From assembly GCA_002440745.1 (NCBI GenBank), contig DJVB01000061.1, positions 62,001-126,000 of the forward strand: a DNA stretch of 64,000 bases, in the 5' to 3' direction. Shown here piece after piece: positions 34,745 through 43,092 of this stretch. The position numbers and the translations under genes are program-made. The number at the start of each line of letters is the position of its first letter. The first letter of the stretch is position 1. Under the pieces are notes generated by a model. That model saw only the letters and a program-made list of their open reading frames with translations. It was not told the DNA's origin and did not search any database. Source of the DNA: Bacteroidales bacterium UBA6267 (lineage in GTDB: Bacteria; Bacteroidota; Bacteroidia; Bacteroidales; UBA1556).

Positions 34745-34798
34745 AACCATATAATTTAACCAGATGGTCAAAAGTAATATGGTTTTTTTTACTTCCAA
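34745..34798 (-). promoter_or_regulatory. Efflux operon promoter with overlapping TetR operator
   Basis: On the minus strand TTG at 34798-34796, a 19-base spacer and TACTTTTG at 34776-34769 form a near-ideal promoter. An 18-base palindrome TTTnACCA-nn-TGGTnAAA (34755-34772) overlaps the -7 box. An outer pair AACCATAT/ATATGGTT (34745-34752, 34777-34784) is centred one base away. ATTTAACCA occurs twice in direct orientation. A bound TetR dimer pair would block the promoter. Confidence 0.7.
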
Positions 34799-34919
34799 CA
34801 TTTATTTTCAAAAAAAATTGAATTTAAAATAGTTTTCCTATAAACTTATGAAGTTTCAAAAAATGTAAAATATATAAAACCTAATTCAAATTGTGTAACT
34901 CTTTCATTTATAATGCTAA

Positions 34920-34927
34920 TAGTTTTG
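34920..34927 (+). promoter_or_regulatory. -7 box of the SDR gene
   Basis: TAGTTTTG, 30 bases before ATG 34958. It rules out the earlier in-frame ATG at 34913, which lies upstream of it. Confidence 0.5.
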
Positions 34928-34957
34928 TACAGTTCAATAATTATAATAAATTCAAAT

Positions 34958-35716
34958 ATGAAAAGAGCAGAAAATAAAGTTGTCATTGTAACTGGTGGAG
35001 CTTTGGGAATTGGTCGTGAAACATGTATATTATTAGCGCAACAGGGAGCGAAAGTAGCTGTTACAGATGTGCTTGACAAAGAAGGTTCAAAATTGGTAGA
35101 AGATATAAAAAAGTTTGGTGGAGAAGCAAAATTCTGGCATTTGGATGTGGCAAAGGAAAAAGAAGTTGAAAGCGTTTTTTCTGAGGTTATCAAAGAATTT
35201 GGAAGGCTTGATGCAACTGTAAATAATGCAGGAATTGCAGGAGTTGATAAGCCTACTCACGAACTTACCGAAAAGGATTGGGATGCGGTAATGAATGTAA
35301 ATGTAAAAGGGGTTTTCTTTTGTACAAAACATGCCATAGCCTACATGAAGAAATCGGGAGGCGGAAGCATTGTCAACCTTTCATCAATTTATGGTATTGT
35401 TGGCGCGGGAGATATACCAACCTATCACGCATCTAAAGGGGCTGTGAGACTGATGACAAAAAATGATGCGTTAATATATGCAAAAGACCATATAAGAGTG
35501 AATTCAGTGCATCCTGGTTTTATTTGGACGCCATTAGTTGAAGAGCTTGGAAAAAACATTCCGGGGTTTAGAAAGAATCTTGATAGTTTGCATCCAATAG
35601 GACATGTTGGGGAAGCCCTTGATATTGCTTATGGGATTCTTTACCTTATTTCTGACGAATCAAAATTTGTGACTGGTAGTGAGTTGGTTATTGATGGCGG
35701 TTATACCTGCAAATAA
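34958..35716 (+). CDS. Short-chain dehydrogenase/reductase
   Basis: 252 residues from ATG 34958, set by the -7 box at 34920. Classical SDR motifs are present: cofactor loop TGGALGIG, NNAGIAG, catalytic Ser in VNLSSIYG and YHASK. The acidic residue after the second strand (VAVTD) points to NAD rather than NADP. The C-terminus SELVIDGGY is typical of 3-oxoacyl-ACP reductase or glucose dehydrogenase-like SDRs. The substrate cannot be named. It has its own promoter and terminator and stands alone before the N-ATPase operon. Confidence 0.9.
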   Translation: MKRAENKVVIVTGGALGIGRETCILLAQQGAKVAVTDVLDKEGSKLVEDIKKFGGEAKFWHLDVAKEKEVESVFSEVIKEFGRLDATVNNAGIAGVDKPTHELTEKDWDAVMNVNVKGVFFCTKHAIAYMKKSGGGSIVNLSSIYGIVGAGDIPTYHASKGAVRLMTKNDALIYAKDHIRVNSVHPGFIWTPLVEELGKNIPGFRKNLDSLHPIGHVGEALDIAYGILYLISDESKFVTGSELVIDGGYTCK

Positions 35717-35753
35717 ATAAGATGAGAGCTAATACTTCGGTGTGAAAAAGATG

Positions 35754-35801
35754 CCAATGAAGCCCGACTTTTTAGCTTGGGCTCGTTGGTTTTCTTTCTT
35801 T
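35754..35801 (+). terminator. Terminator of the SDR gene
   Basis: CCAATGAAGCCC pairs with GGGCTCGTTGG (one bulged A, one G-T pair) around a 13-base loop, followed by TTTTCTTTCTTT. It separates the SDR gene from the N-ATPase operon. Confidence 0.75.
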
Positions 35802-35910
35802 ATTATTTGAAAAACTCAACAATGTGAATAATGTAATTAATTTCCTAAATTGTATAACATTTATCGGATTGTATTTCCTGTTCTTTGTTATCTAAATAGG
35901 ATAAGATTAA

Positions 35911-37311
35911 ATGGAATTTGTTTCAAAACATAAAAACTTTTCCCAATACAGCGGCAAAATTGTTTCATGCAGAGGCAGTGTTGTGGACGTGTGGTTTGAA
36001 GATAATATTCCTCCTATAAACACTATGCTTTACACAGCAACGGATAAAAAAATGGCTCTTGAAGTATTGTCACAGATTGACACAAACCAAATTAGAAGCA
36101 TTGCATTAAGTCCAACTCAAGGATTATCACGTGGTATGAAGGTAGAAACTGATGGACAACAACTTACAGTTCCTGTTGGAAAGGAGATAATGGGAAGAAT
36201 GTTTGATGTTTTTGGGAATACGATTGATCAGGAGAAGGATTTATCATCCGATATGAAAAGGCGAAGCATACACCAGACACCGCCACCATTAGAAAAACGT
36301 TTAACTAAATCGGAGATTTTCTTAACCGGGATAAAAGCAATTGACGTACTGATACCGATAGAGCGGGGAGGGAAAGCCGGATTGTTTGGGGGAGCAGGTG
36401 TTGGTAAAACTGTTTTACTTACCGAGATGATTCATAATATGGTTGGACATAACAAAGGTGTCAGTATGTTTTGTGGCATCGGTGAGCGCTGTCGCGAGGG
36501 GCATGAACTTTATCATGATATGAAAAAAGCCGGCGTACTCGAAAACATGGTGTTGATGTTCGGCCAGATGAACGAACCTCCCGGAGCTCGTTTTCGGGTT
36601 GGTCATGCCGCATTGACTATGGCCGAGTATTTTCGAGATGATGAGCATCGTGATGTATTGTTACTCATCGATAATATTTTTCGATTTATTCAAGCGGGCA
36701 TGGAAGTGTCGGGCTTAATGGGACAAATGCCTTCTCGATTGGGTTATCAACCCACATTGGGAACAGAACTATCAAAATTGGAGGAACGAATTGCTAATAC
36801 CGATGATGGAGCAATAACTTCCATACAAGCCGTATATGTTCCTGCCGATGATTTAACCGATCCGGCTGCTGTTCATACATTCTCACATCTTTCAGCAACT
36901 ATAGTCCTTTCCAGAAAAAAAGCAAGTGAAGGGCTTTATCCGGCTATTGATTTACTGCATTCCAATTCAAAAATGGCAACACCCGGAATCATAGGCGAAA
37001 AGCATTATAATTTGGCACAGCAAATCAGGCAAACACTGGCACAATACGAAGACCTAAAGGATATTATTGCCATGCTCGGATTGGAACAACTATCTATCAA
37101 CGACCGAAATATTGTAAATCGCGCCAGACGTTTGGAACGATTTCTTACCCAACCATTCTTTACAACCGAACAATATAGCGGTTTAAAAGGAAAAGAAGTT
37201 AGTTTGGACAATGCCCTCGAAGGTTGTGAACGCATTCTTTCTGACGAATTTAAAAATTTGCCTGAGAGTGCTTTTTATATGATTGGAACAATAGAAGATT
37301 TAAAGATGTAG
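35911..37311 (+). CDS. atpD: N-type ATPase subunit beta
   Basis: 466 residues. Walker A GGAGVGKT is at 160-167, the catalytic Glu lies in GERCREGHEL, and DNIFRFIQAG (canonically DNIFRFTQAG) and the DELSEED-equivalent region are in place. This catalytic subunit starts the operon in the order atpD-C-Q-R-B-x-E-F-A-G. That order, with no atpH and with atpQ and atpR present, is the hallmark of N-ATPases. These are secondary rotary ATPases often carried beside the housekeeping enzyme and often acquired by transfer. It is expected mainly to hydrolyse ATP and pump ions. No clear TAnnTTTG promoter lies before it. Confidence 0.95.
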   Translation: MEFVSKHKNFSQYSGKIVSCRGSVVDVWFEDNIPPINTMLYTATDKKMALEVLSQIDTNQIRSIALSPTQGLSRGMKVETDGQQLTVPVGKEIMGRMFDVFGNTIDQEKDLSSDMKRRSIHQTPPPLEKRLTKSEIFLTGIKAIDVLIPIERGGKAGLFGGAGVGKTVLLTEMIHNMVGHNKGVSMFCGIGERCREGHELYHDMKKAGVLENMVLMFGQMNEPPGARFRVGHAALTMAEYFRDDEHRDVLLLIDNIFRFIQAGMEVSGLMGQMPSRLGYQPTLGTELSKLEERIANTDDGAITSIQAVYVPADDLTDPAAVHTFSHLSATIVLSRKKASEGLYPAIDLLHSNSKMATPGIIGEKHYNLAQQIRQTLAQYEDLKDIIAMLGLEQLSINDRNIVNRARRLERFLTQPFFTTEQYSGLKGKEVSLDNALEGCERILSDEFKNLPESAFYMIGTIEDLKM

Positions 37312-37332
37312 TAATTTAAAACACTAAAAACA

Positions 37333-37722
37333 ATGGAACTAAAAATACTTCTACCTTATCGGATTTTTGCTGAAATCAAAAATGTCAGCAGCATTGTTGC
37401 AGAAACAATTGAAGGTTCTTTTGGATTATTGCCCCAACGACTCGATTGTGTTGCTGCCATTGTTCCAAGCATTTTTAGCTATGAAACTGAATCCAAAAAC
37501 AAGTATTACTTAGCTGTGGATGAAGGTGTTTTAGTGAAAACCGGAAGTCAGGTAATGCTGTCGGTGCGAAATGCTTATGGCAGTGCAGTACTTAAAAAGC
37601 TTCGTGATTCGGTCGAAAATGAGTACAAAAATTTGGATAGCAAAGAAAAAGTAATTCGTTCTGAGATGGCTAAGATGGAAAGTAGATTCCTACTCAATTT
37701 AGACAAATTTAAGAACGATTAA
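37333..37722 (+). CDS. atpC: N-type ATPase subunit epsilon
   Basis: 129 residues. The N-terminal beta-sandwich is recognisable (EGSFGLLPQRLDCVAAIVPS) with the later segment YYLAVDEGVLVKTGSQVMLSVRNA, and a helical C-terminus follows. It belongs to the central stalk with gamma and can limit ATP hydrolysis. It lies directly behind beta with 21 bases between, and the next gene starts 2 bases after it. Identity relies on position as well as sequence, since epsilon is poorly conserved. Confidence 0.88.
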   Translation: MELKILLPYRIFAEIKNVSSIVAETIEGSFGLLPQRLDCVAAIVPSIFSYETESKNKYYLAVDEGVLVKTGSQVMLSVRNAYGSAVLKKLRDSVENEYKNLDSKEKVIRSEMAKMESRFLLNLDKFKND

Positions 37723-37724
37723 CC

Positions 37725-38045
37725 ATGCAATATTCTGACAATATGAAGGCTAAAAATTTTAGTAAGCAAGTTGGTGAAAAAGCTCAACGCAAAATCAAAG
37801 CGCTGGGTAACGATAAAAAAGGCGTTTGGTTTGGCCTTGGAATGATGGGAATAGTTGGTTGGTCCATTGTTGTTCCAACGTTTTTTGGTGCTTTTTTAGG
37901 AATTTGGTTTGACGGCTTTTGGCCCGAAACATTTTCGTGGACTTTAACCGGCTTGATTTTAGGGCTGCTTGCCGGATGCTTCATCGCATGGACTTGGTTA
38001 AAAAAAGAAAATAAAGAAATAAATAGAAATGGTGATGATGATTAG
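37725..38045 (+). CDS. atpQ: N-type ATPase accessory membrane protein AtpQ (AtpI-like)
   Basis: 106 residues. A charged N-terminus precedes two membrane helices (GMMGIVGWSIVVPTFFGAFL and LTGLILGLLAGCFIAWTWL) joined by a short loop containing WFDGFWPE, then a charged tail. AtpQ is the AtpI-related protein specific to N-ATPase operons, thought to help c-ring assembly. A second ATG six codons in (MKAKNF) could also be the start. The gene overlaps atpR by 17 bases. Confidence 0.85.
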   Translation: MQYSDNMKAKNFSKQVGEKAQRKIKALGNDKKGVWFGLGMMGIVGWSIVVPTFFGAFLGIWFDGFWPETFSWTLTGLILGLLAGCFIAWTWLKKENKEINRNGDDD

Positions 38046-38346
38046 TGTTTTAGGTTGGATTCTGGCTTTTATTACGGGCATTGTACTTGGAGTGTTTTTC
38101 TTTGGAGGACTCTGGATTACTGTAAAAAAAGCAATTGCCTCAAAAACACCTGCAATCTGGTTTTTTACCAGTTTCGTTCTACGTGTCAGTGTGGTAATTA
38201 TGGGTTTTTATTATATTTTACCGACAGGTTGGCAAGGTCTCATTTTTTCTTCAATTGGTTTTATAATAGCTCGCTTTGCTGTGGCTTATTATACAAAATT
38301 GGCGGATAAAAAACAAATAAGAATGGAGGTTTTCCATGAAACTTAG
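38029..38346 (+). CDS. atpR: N-type ATPase accessory membrane protein AtpR
   Basis: 105 residues with three membrane helices (about residues 4-26, 41-60 and 65-84). Position between atpQ and atpB and the overall pattern (GLWITVKKAIASKTPAIWFF, then FVLRVSVVIMGFYY) identify AtpR, a protein found only with N-ATPases and proposed to contact the c ring through a membrane arginine; Arg 48 (VLRVSVV) is a candidate. It overlaps atpQ by 17 bases and atpB by 11. Confidence 0.85.
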   Translation: MVMMISVLGWILAFITGIVLGVFFFGGLWITVKKAIASKTPAIWFFTSFVLRVSVVIMGFYYILPTGWQGLIFSSIGFIIARFAVAYYTKLADKKQIRMEVFHET

Positions 38347-39025
38347 CCCCGATGAAACAATTTTTTGGCAGTATGGAATTTTTACCATTAACCTAACTAT
38401 CGTAACTACTTGGGCAATTATGCTATTGTTAGTTATTGCAGCACAATTAATTACACGAAATCTCAAAACAGACATTCGAATCTCGCATTGGCAATGTGTT
38501 CTCGAAATGATAGTTACAACTATAAATGATCAAATTGAAGAAATAGGTCTGAAAAATCCCAAAAACTATACAGGTTTCATCGGCACACTTTTCCTGTTTA
38601 TTATCGCTTCCAATGTATTAATCGTATTGCCTTGGTATGAGCCACCCACCGGCTCGCTCTCTACTACTACTGCCCTTGCTGTTTCGGTCTTTTTAGCAGT
38701 GCCCTTTTTCGGAATTGGTAAAAAAGGTTTAAAAGGTTACCTGAAAACCTATATAAAACCAACTTATATTATGTTACCATTTAACCTTATCAGCGAAGCA
38801 ACCCGAACACTGGCTTTAGCCGTAAGATTGTTTGGCAATATGATGAGCGGAGGATTGATAGTTGCTATTTTATTGAGCATTACTCCCTTCATCTTTCCCG
38901 TGGTAATGAAAGCTCTTGGTTTGCTTACAGGAATGGTTCAAGCATATATTTTCAGCATATTGGCTACGGTTTACATCGCAGCAGCAGTGCATGACTCCAA
39001 AGCATTAAATAAGAAACAATTGTAA
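38336..39025 (+). CDS. atpB: N-type ATPase subunit a
   Basis: 229 residues, five or six membrane helices. The key stator motif is ISEATRTLALAVRLFGNMMSG with the essential Arg at 164 (ALAVRLFGN) and another at 157. Subunit a holds the two ion half-channels at the rotor. It overlaps atpR by 11 bases. An unusual extra gene, not atpE, follows 18 bases later. Confidence 0.93.
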   Translation: MKLSPDETIFWQYGIFTINLTIVTTWAIMLLLVIAAQLITRNLKTDIRISHWQCVLEMIVTTINDQIEEIGLKNPKNYTGFIGTLFLFIIASNVLIVLPWYEPPTGSLSTTTALAVSVFLAVPFFGIGKKGLKGYLKTYIKPTYIMLPFNLISEATRTLALAVRLFGNMMSGGLIVAILLSITPFIFPVVMKALGLLTGMVQAYIFSILATVYIAAAVHDSKALNKKQL

Positions 39026-39043
39026 ATTTTAAATATTATTATT

Positions 39044-39586
39044 ATGAAAACATTAGATTTCAAACCAAAGAATTTTCTTAACAGAAATAAGTATTATTTA
39101 GCCTTAGTCTTAATTCTAAGTATTACCGTTATATGGCATTTTTGCCAAATATATCTTCTTGAGAAGAATGCAGAAAAAGAAAAACTTGGAGTTATAAACA
39201 AATATGAAATGAAACTTGATAGCTTGAATATTGCTAATCTGCAACTGACCGCAAAATCTTTCTCATGGGCAGTAAGAAGCGAGTTACTAAGAGGTAATAC
39301 GGATCAAATTAATCAATATTTTAACGAATTTGTTAAAACACCCGGCATATTGAAACTGCAATTTATTAATAGTGAGAATTCTGTCATTGAGATTTCAACC
39401 GATAAAAAAGATGAAGGACTTATAAATATGGAGTACACTAACATAAAAGACCAAGAAACTTTAGTAGAATTATCGGAATTGAAAATAATCTCCCCTATTT
39501 CGGGCATGAACAAGCAAATTGGGATTTTGATTCTTGAAGTTGCTAAAACTAAAAGTGATTTACCAATAAATTTAAATAAAAATTAA
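39044..39586 (+). CDS. Membrane-anchored sensor-like protein inserted between atpB and atpE
   Basis: 180 residues, not part of the known atpDCQRBEFAG set. A short basic cytoplasmic start is followed by one membrane helix (about residues 18-37, YYLALVLILSITVIWHFCQI). A coiled-coil-like helix and an extracytoplasmic domain of about 120 residues come next, with the pattern AVRSELLRGNTDQINQYFNE, then GILKLQFINSENSVIEIS and IISPISGMNKQIGILIL. This resembles PAS-like/Cache extracytoplasmic sensor domains of kinases and chemoreceptors, but no signalling output domain is attached. It lies 18 bases after atpB and one base before atpE, so it must be co-expressed. It may regulate or scaffold the membrane sector. 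Confidence 0.75.
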   Translation: MKTLDFKPKNFLNRNKYYLALVLILSITVIWHFCQIYLLEKNAEKEKLGVINKYEMKLDSLNIANLQLTAKSFSWAVRSELLRGNTDQINQYFNEFVKTPGILKLQFINSENSVIEISTDKKDEGLINMEYTNIKDQETLVELSELKIISPISGMNKQIGILILEVAKTKSDLPINLNKN

Positions 39587-39587
39587 A

Positions 39588-39857
39588 ATGGATAATATAT
39601 CAATTATAGCGGCAGTGTCAATTATTACTGCCGGTTTTTCAACAAGCATAGGATGTATGTTTCCTGCAATTGGCGAAGGCAAATCTGTATCTTCCGCCTT
39701 AACATCAATTGCACAGCAACCAGATGCTGCACCCACTATTACAAGAACTTTGTTTGTGGGCTTAGCCATGATTGAGTCAACGGCTATATATTGTTTTGTG
39801 GTTTCGATGATTCTCATTTTTGCAAACCCTTTTTGGAATCACTTTATAGCAATTTAA
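39588..39857 (+). CDS. atpE: N-type ATPase subunit c
   Basis: 89 residues, two membrane helices. The ion site in helix 2 is Glu 63 in IESTAIY, where Ser 64 and Tyr 68 match the sodium-coordinating pattern of Ilyobacter-type c subunits. Helix 1 has PAIGEG, placing Glu 30 where sodium c rings have Gln 32, so each subunit offers two carboxylates, as reported for the Burkholderia N-ATPase ring. The polar loop reads AQQP instead of ARQP, so the conserved Arg is Gln. The helix-1 glycine motif is largely replaced (Ser 18, Thr 19, Ser 20, Phe 25), which may allow a wide ring. The coupling ion cannot be decided. Confidence 0.92.
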   Translation: MDNISIIAAVSIITAGFSTSIGCMFPAIGEGKSVSSALTSIAQQPDAAPTITRTLFVGLAMIESTAIYCFVVSMILIFANPFWNHFIAI

Positions 39858-39867
39858 TTTTAGCAAA

Positions 39868-40650
39868 ATGCAAGTAAACTGGTTCACAGTAATAGCACAA
39901 ATACTTAATTTTCTTGTTTTAGTATGGTTGCTTAAACGCTTCCTCTATAAGCCTATTCTTAAGGCTATTGACAAACGCGAAAACTTAATAGCCGCACAAA
40001 TTAAGGATGCGGAAGTGAAAAATACTCATGCAAAAAATGAACAGGCGAAATTTATTAAGAAAAATGAAATATTTGATAAGGAAAAGAAGGAATTAATGGC
40101 AAAAGCTATTGCTGAAACGGATGAAGAACGACAATTGCTCCTTGAAACTGTACGAAATGAAGTTAGGGAATTGCGTGCAAAACTTGAATCCTCTTTGAAA
40201 GAAACTCAAGAGAATATGAAGCATGATCTTGCACAAAAGACACAGGAGCAAGTTTTTAGCATTGCACGTAAAACCCTATCCGATTTGGCTTCCATAAATT
40301 TGGAAGAACAAATTGTAAATAACTTTATCAAGCGTTTAAAAGAATTAACAAAGGAAGAAAACCAACGATTTCTTGAGGCTTTCAAAACAAGTTCAATTGG
40401 GATTCTTGTGCAGAGTTCTAATGACTTGTCCGACAAAATACAAACTGACCTTAAGTATGTAGTGAATGAATTACTTGATGATGAAACTCTTTTTCGTTTT
40501 AAGACTGCACCCAAAATAATCAGTGGTGTTGAGCTTATTTCAAACGGGTATAAACTTGCATGGAGTATTTCGGAATACCTTAATTCGTTGCAAAAGGGTA
40601 TTCCCATAGCTATAATAAAAGATTTGGAAGCAAAAACAGAAGAGAAATAG
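39868..40650 (+). CDS. atpF: N-type ATPase subunit b with delta-like extension
   Basis: 260 residues, about 100 longer than ordinary b. One N-terminal membrane helix (TVIAQILNFLVLVWLLKRFL) with the typical KPILKAIDKRE start of the stalk is followed by a long charged coiled coil to about residue 135. The C-terminal part (SIGILVQSSNDLSDKIQTDL, then LISNGYKLAWSISEYL) resembles the C-terminal domain of delta. N-ATPase operons lack atpH and carry such elongated b subunits, so this protein is the whole peripheral stalk. Confidence 0.92.
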   Translation: MQVNWFTVIAQILNFLVLVWLLKRFLYKPILKAIDKRENLIAAQIKDAEVKNTHAKNEQAKFIKKNEIFDKEKKELMAKAIAETDEERQLLLETVRNEVRELRAKLESSLKETQENMKHDLAQKTQEQVFSIARKTLSDLASINLEEQIVNNFIKRLKELTKEENQRFLEAFKTSSIGILVQSSNDLSDKIQTDLKYVVNELLDDETLFRFKTAPKIISGVELISNGYKLAWSISEYLNSLQKGIPIAIIKDLEAKTEEK

Positions 40651-40651
40651 G

Positions 40652-42202
40652 ATGTTTATAAACCAGTTTTCAAAAGCGATAAGCGGTGTATTTGAGATAA
40701 TGGATACGAGCCGAGAGAAACACACACTCCCTTTTGCCCCTCGTGAAATTGGAACTGTTATAGGTGTATCAACCGGTATTGCCAAAGTTTCGGGTCTGCC
40801 GGATGTTGGGTTTGAAGAGTTACTGATATTTCCCGATGGTTTGTTTGGAATCGCATACAATATTGATGAAAATGAAATTGGAGTTATTTTGTTGGGTGAA
40901 GATTCGCTGATAAACGTAGGTGATGAAGTGGAACGTACGGGGCGGGTTATGGATATTCCGGTGGATAGCTCACTATTAGGTCGAATAATAAATCCATTGG
41001 GTGAACAACAGGATGGGAAAAGTGCAATTTCATTTTCAAAACGTTTGCCTATTGAACGTCCTGCCCATGCAATTATGGATAGAGCTATGGTTTCTGTTCC
41101 TTTACAAACAGGTTTAAAAATAATAGATGCACTCATCCCAATTGGTCGAGGTCAGCGTGAATTGATTTTGGGTGACCGACAGACAGGTAAAACAGCTATT
41201 GCTATTGATACCATCATTAATCAACGTGATAAAAAGGTGCTTTGTGTTTATTGTGCCATCGGACAACGGGCATCGTCCATTGCAAAAGTAATTGCTAATC
41301 TTGAAGAAAATGGAGCGATGGAATATACCGTTGTGGTTGCCACTGAAGGAAATAATGCCCCGGGTTTAAAGTTTATAGCTCCCTATGCTGCTACAAGTAT
41401 CGCTGAGTATTTTATGGAAAAAGGAAAGGATGTGCTAATCATTTATGACGACCTCACACATCATGCCCGTGCATATCGCGAGCTTTCTTTGCTTTTGAGA
41501 AGGCCTCCGGGACGAGAAGCGTTTCCTGGAGATATTTTTTATATCCATTCCCGATTATTGGAACGATCTACACACCTGAACGATAAACTTAAAGGAGGTT
41601 CGATAACTGCTTTGCCAATTATTGAGACGGAAGCTCAAAACATTTCTGCATACATACCTACAAACCTTATTTCTATTACCGATGGCCAAATTTATCTTTC
41701 GCCAAAGTTGTTTGAATTAGGCATTTTACCAGCAGTTGATGTGGGCAAATCTGTTTCCCGAGTTGGTGGAAAAGCTCAATTAGCAGCTTATCGCTCTATA
41801 ACTGGTAATCTTAAACTTGCCTTTGCCCAGTTTGAAGAGTTGGAAGCTTTTTCACGTTTTGGAACTCGTATGGATGCGCACACGCGAAAAATTATTGAGC
41901 ATGGAAAACGTATCCGGTTATGCTTTAAACAAAACGAACTTCAACCCTTGTCTGTTCCGGAGCAAATGCTAATTCTAATCGCTTTAACAGCCGAACTTTT
42001 TGATAACGTGCCTGTTATCAAAATGCAGGAAGCACAACTCTCTTTGCTAAAAACGAGCACAGAACTTCCGGTTGATTTAGTGAAACGTTTGTTTTCAGAT
42101 AACGAATGGAATGTTGCTGACCGTGAAACTATATTAAAAATAGCTGAAAATGTTCTTATGCCTTTTCAAGAGAAAAATGAGACAATAAAAGATGACAACT
42201 AA
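40652..42202 (+). CDS. atpA: N-type ATPase subunit alpha
   Basis: 516 residues. Walker A GDRQTGKT is at 174-181, followed by AIGQRASSIAKV, IIYDDLTHHARAYRELS and LLRRPPGREAFPGDIF. The arginine-finger region SVSRVGGKAQ is present. It is the non-catalytic nucleotide-binding subunit of the N1 head. It begins one base after the atpF stop and its own stop overlaps the atpG start (TAATG). Confidence 0.95.
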   Translation: MFINQFSKAISGVFEIMDTSREKHTLPFAPREIGTVIGVSTGIAKVSGLPDVGFEELLIFPDGLFGIAYNIDENEIGVILLGEDSLINVGDEVERTGRVMDIPVDSSLLGRIINPLGEQQDGKSAISFSKRLPIERPAHAIMDRAMVSVPLQTGLKIIDALIPIGRGQRELILGDRQTGKTAIAIDTIINQRDKKVLCVYCAIGQRASSIAKVIANLEENGAMEYTVVVATEGNNAPGLKFIAPYAATSIAEYFMEKGKDVLIIYDDLTHHARAYRELSLLLRRPPGREAFPGDIFYIHSRLLERSTHLNDKLKGGSITALPIIETEAQNISAYIPTNLISITDGQIYLSPKLFELGILPAVDVGKSVSRVGGKAQLAAYRSITGNLKLAFAQFEELEAFSRFGTRMDAHTRKIIEHGKRIRLCFKQNELQPLSVPEQMLILIALTAELFDNVPVIKMQEAQLSLLKTSTELPVDLVKRLFSDNEWNVADRETILKIAENVLMPFQEKNETIKDDN

Positions 42203-43092
42203 TGGAAACTCAGGAAAGTTTGCGTAAAAAATTGCGTGGGGCTGAAGATTTAAAAGCTGTCGTCCGAACTATGAAAACTGTAGCAGCTACAAATATTGGT
42301 CAATATGAAAGGTCAGTGAGTTCTCTTGGCGACTATTATCGAACAGTTAAATTGGGTATAATTGCTTACTTAAGGCATGAAGAAATTATCTCAATTATTG
42401 AAATGAATAAAAGTGGAGGTCGTGACTCAAAAATAATATACGCGATAGTTTTTGGTTCAGAACAAGGTTTGGTAGGTCAATTTAATGATTCATTAACCGA
42501 TTATGTAACCCAATCGCTTCATGCTATATCAGGAAAAAAGGTAATATGGACAGTTGGTGAACGAATTCAACTATTGCTGTCAGATATTGGATTCAACACC
42601 ACAAAACTCTTTGCCTTTCCGAGTTCTGTGAATGCTATAACTCTTCTTGTGCATCAAATTTTAGTTATGAGTGAAACGGTTTTCAAAGGAAATGAAACAA
42701 TCGAGTTCTATATTTTTCATAATCAACCAACCTCAGCAGCAGATTATATCCCTAAAGCTCAACGTTTATTGCCATTAGATGAAACATGGAGACAATCCGC
42801 TACAATGCTTAAATGGCCCACAAAACTTAACCCCCAGATTATCGGTGGAATTGAATCAACGCTGTCGGCACTCCTTCATGCCTATCTTTTTACATCTTTA
42901 TTCAAGGCCTGCGCCGAATCATTGGTCTCCGAAAACGCAAGCCGCTTGGCAGCCATGCAACGTGCCGAAAAAAATATTGATGAATTATTAGATGATCTTA
43001 GTCATCAATTCCATAGTTTACGACAGGGTTCTATTGACGAAGAATTATTTGATGTATTGTCAGGGTTTGAAATAATGTCAAATGATAGATAA
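42202..43092 (+). CDS. atpG: N-type ATPase subunit gamma
   Basis: 296 residues. The N-terminal helix (SLRKKLRGAEDLKAVVRTMK, TVAATNIGQYE), the Rossmann middle (YAIVFGSEQGLVGQFN) and the C-terminal helix (SENASRLAAMQRAEKNIDEL, RQGSIDEELFDVLSGFEIM) mark gamma, though it is divergent as N-ATPase gammas are. It forms the rotating shaft. The start overlaps the atpA stop by one base, and a small reading frame overlaps its end by 11 bases. Confidence 0.93.
   Translation: METQESLRKKLRGAEDLKAVVRTMKTVAATNIGQYERSVSSLGDYYRTVKLGIIAYLRHEEIISIIEMNKSGGRDSKIIYAIVFGSEQGLVGQFNDSLTDYVTQSLHAISGKKVIWTVGERIQLLLSDIGFNTTKLFAFPSSVNAITLLVHQILVMSETVFKGNETIEFYIFHNQPTSAADYIPKAQRLLPLDETWRQSATMLKWPTKLNPQIIGGIESTLSALLHAYLFTSLFKACAESLVSENASRLAAMQRAEKNIDELLDDLSHQFHSLRQGSIDEELFDVLSGFEIMSNDR

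Noticed and set aside
34913..34957. 15-codon N-terminal extension of the SDR protein
   Set aside because: The -7 box at 34920 lies inside it, so it cannot be transcribed from that promoter; SDR proteins start just before the TGG cofactor loop.
40540..41136. 198-codon open frame antisense to atpF/atpA
   Set aside because: It lies over two clear ATPase subunit genes and has no family features; an open shadow frame.
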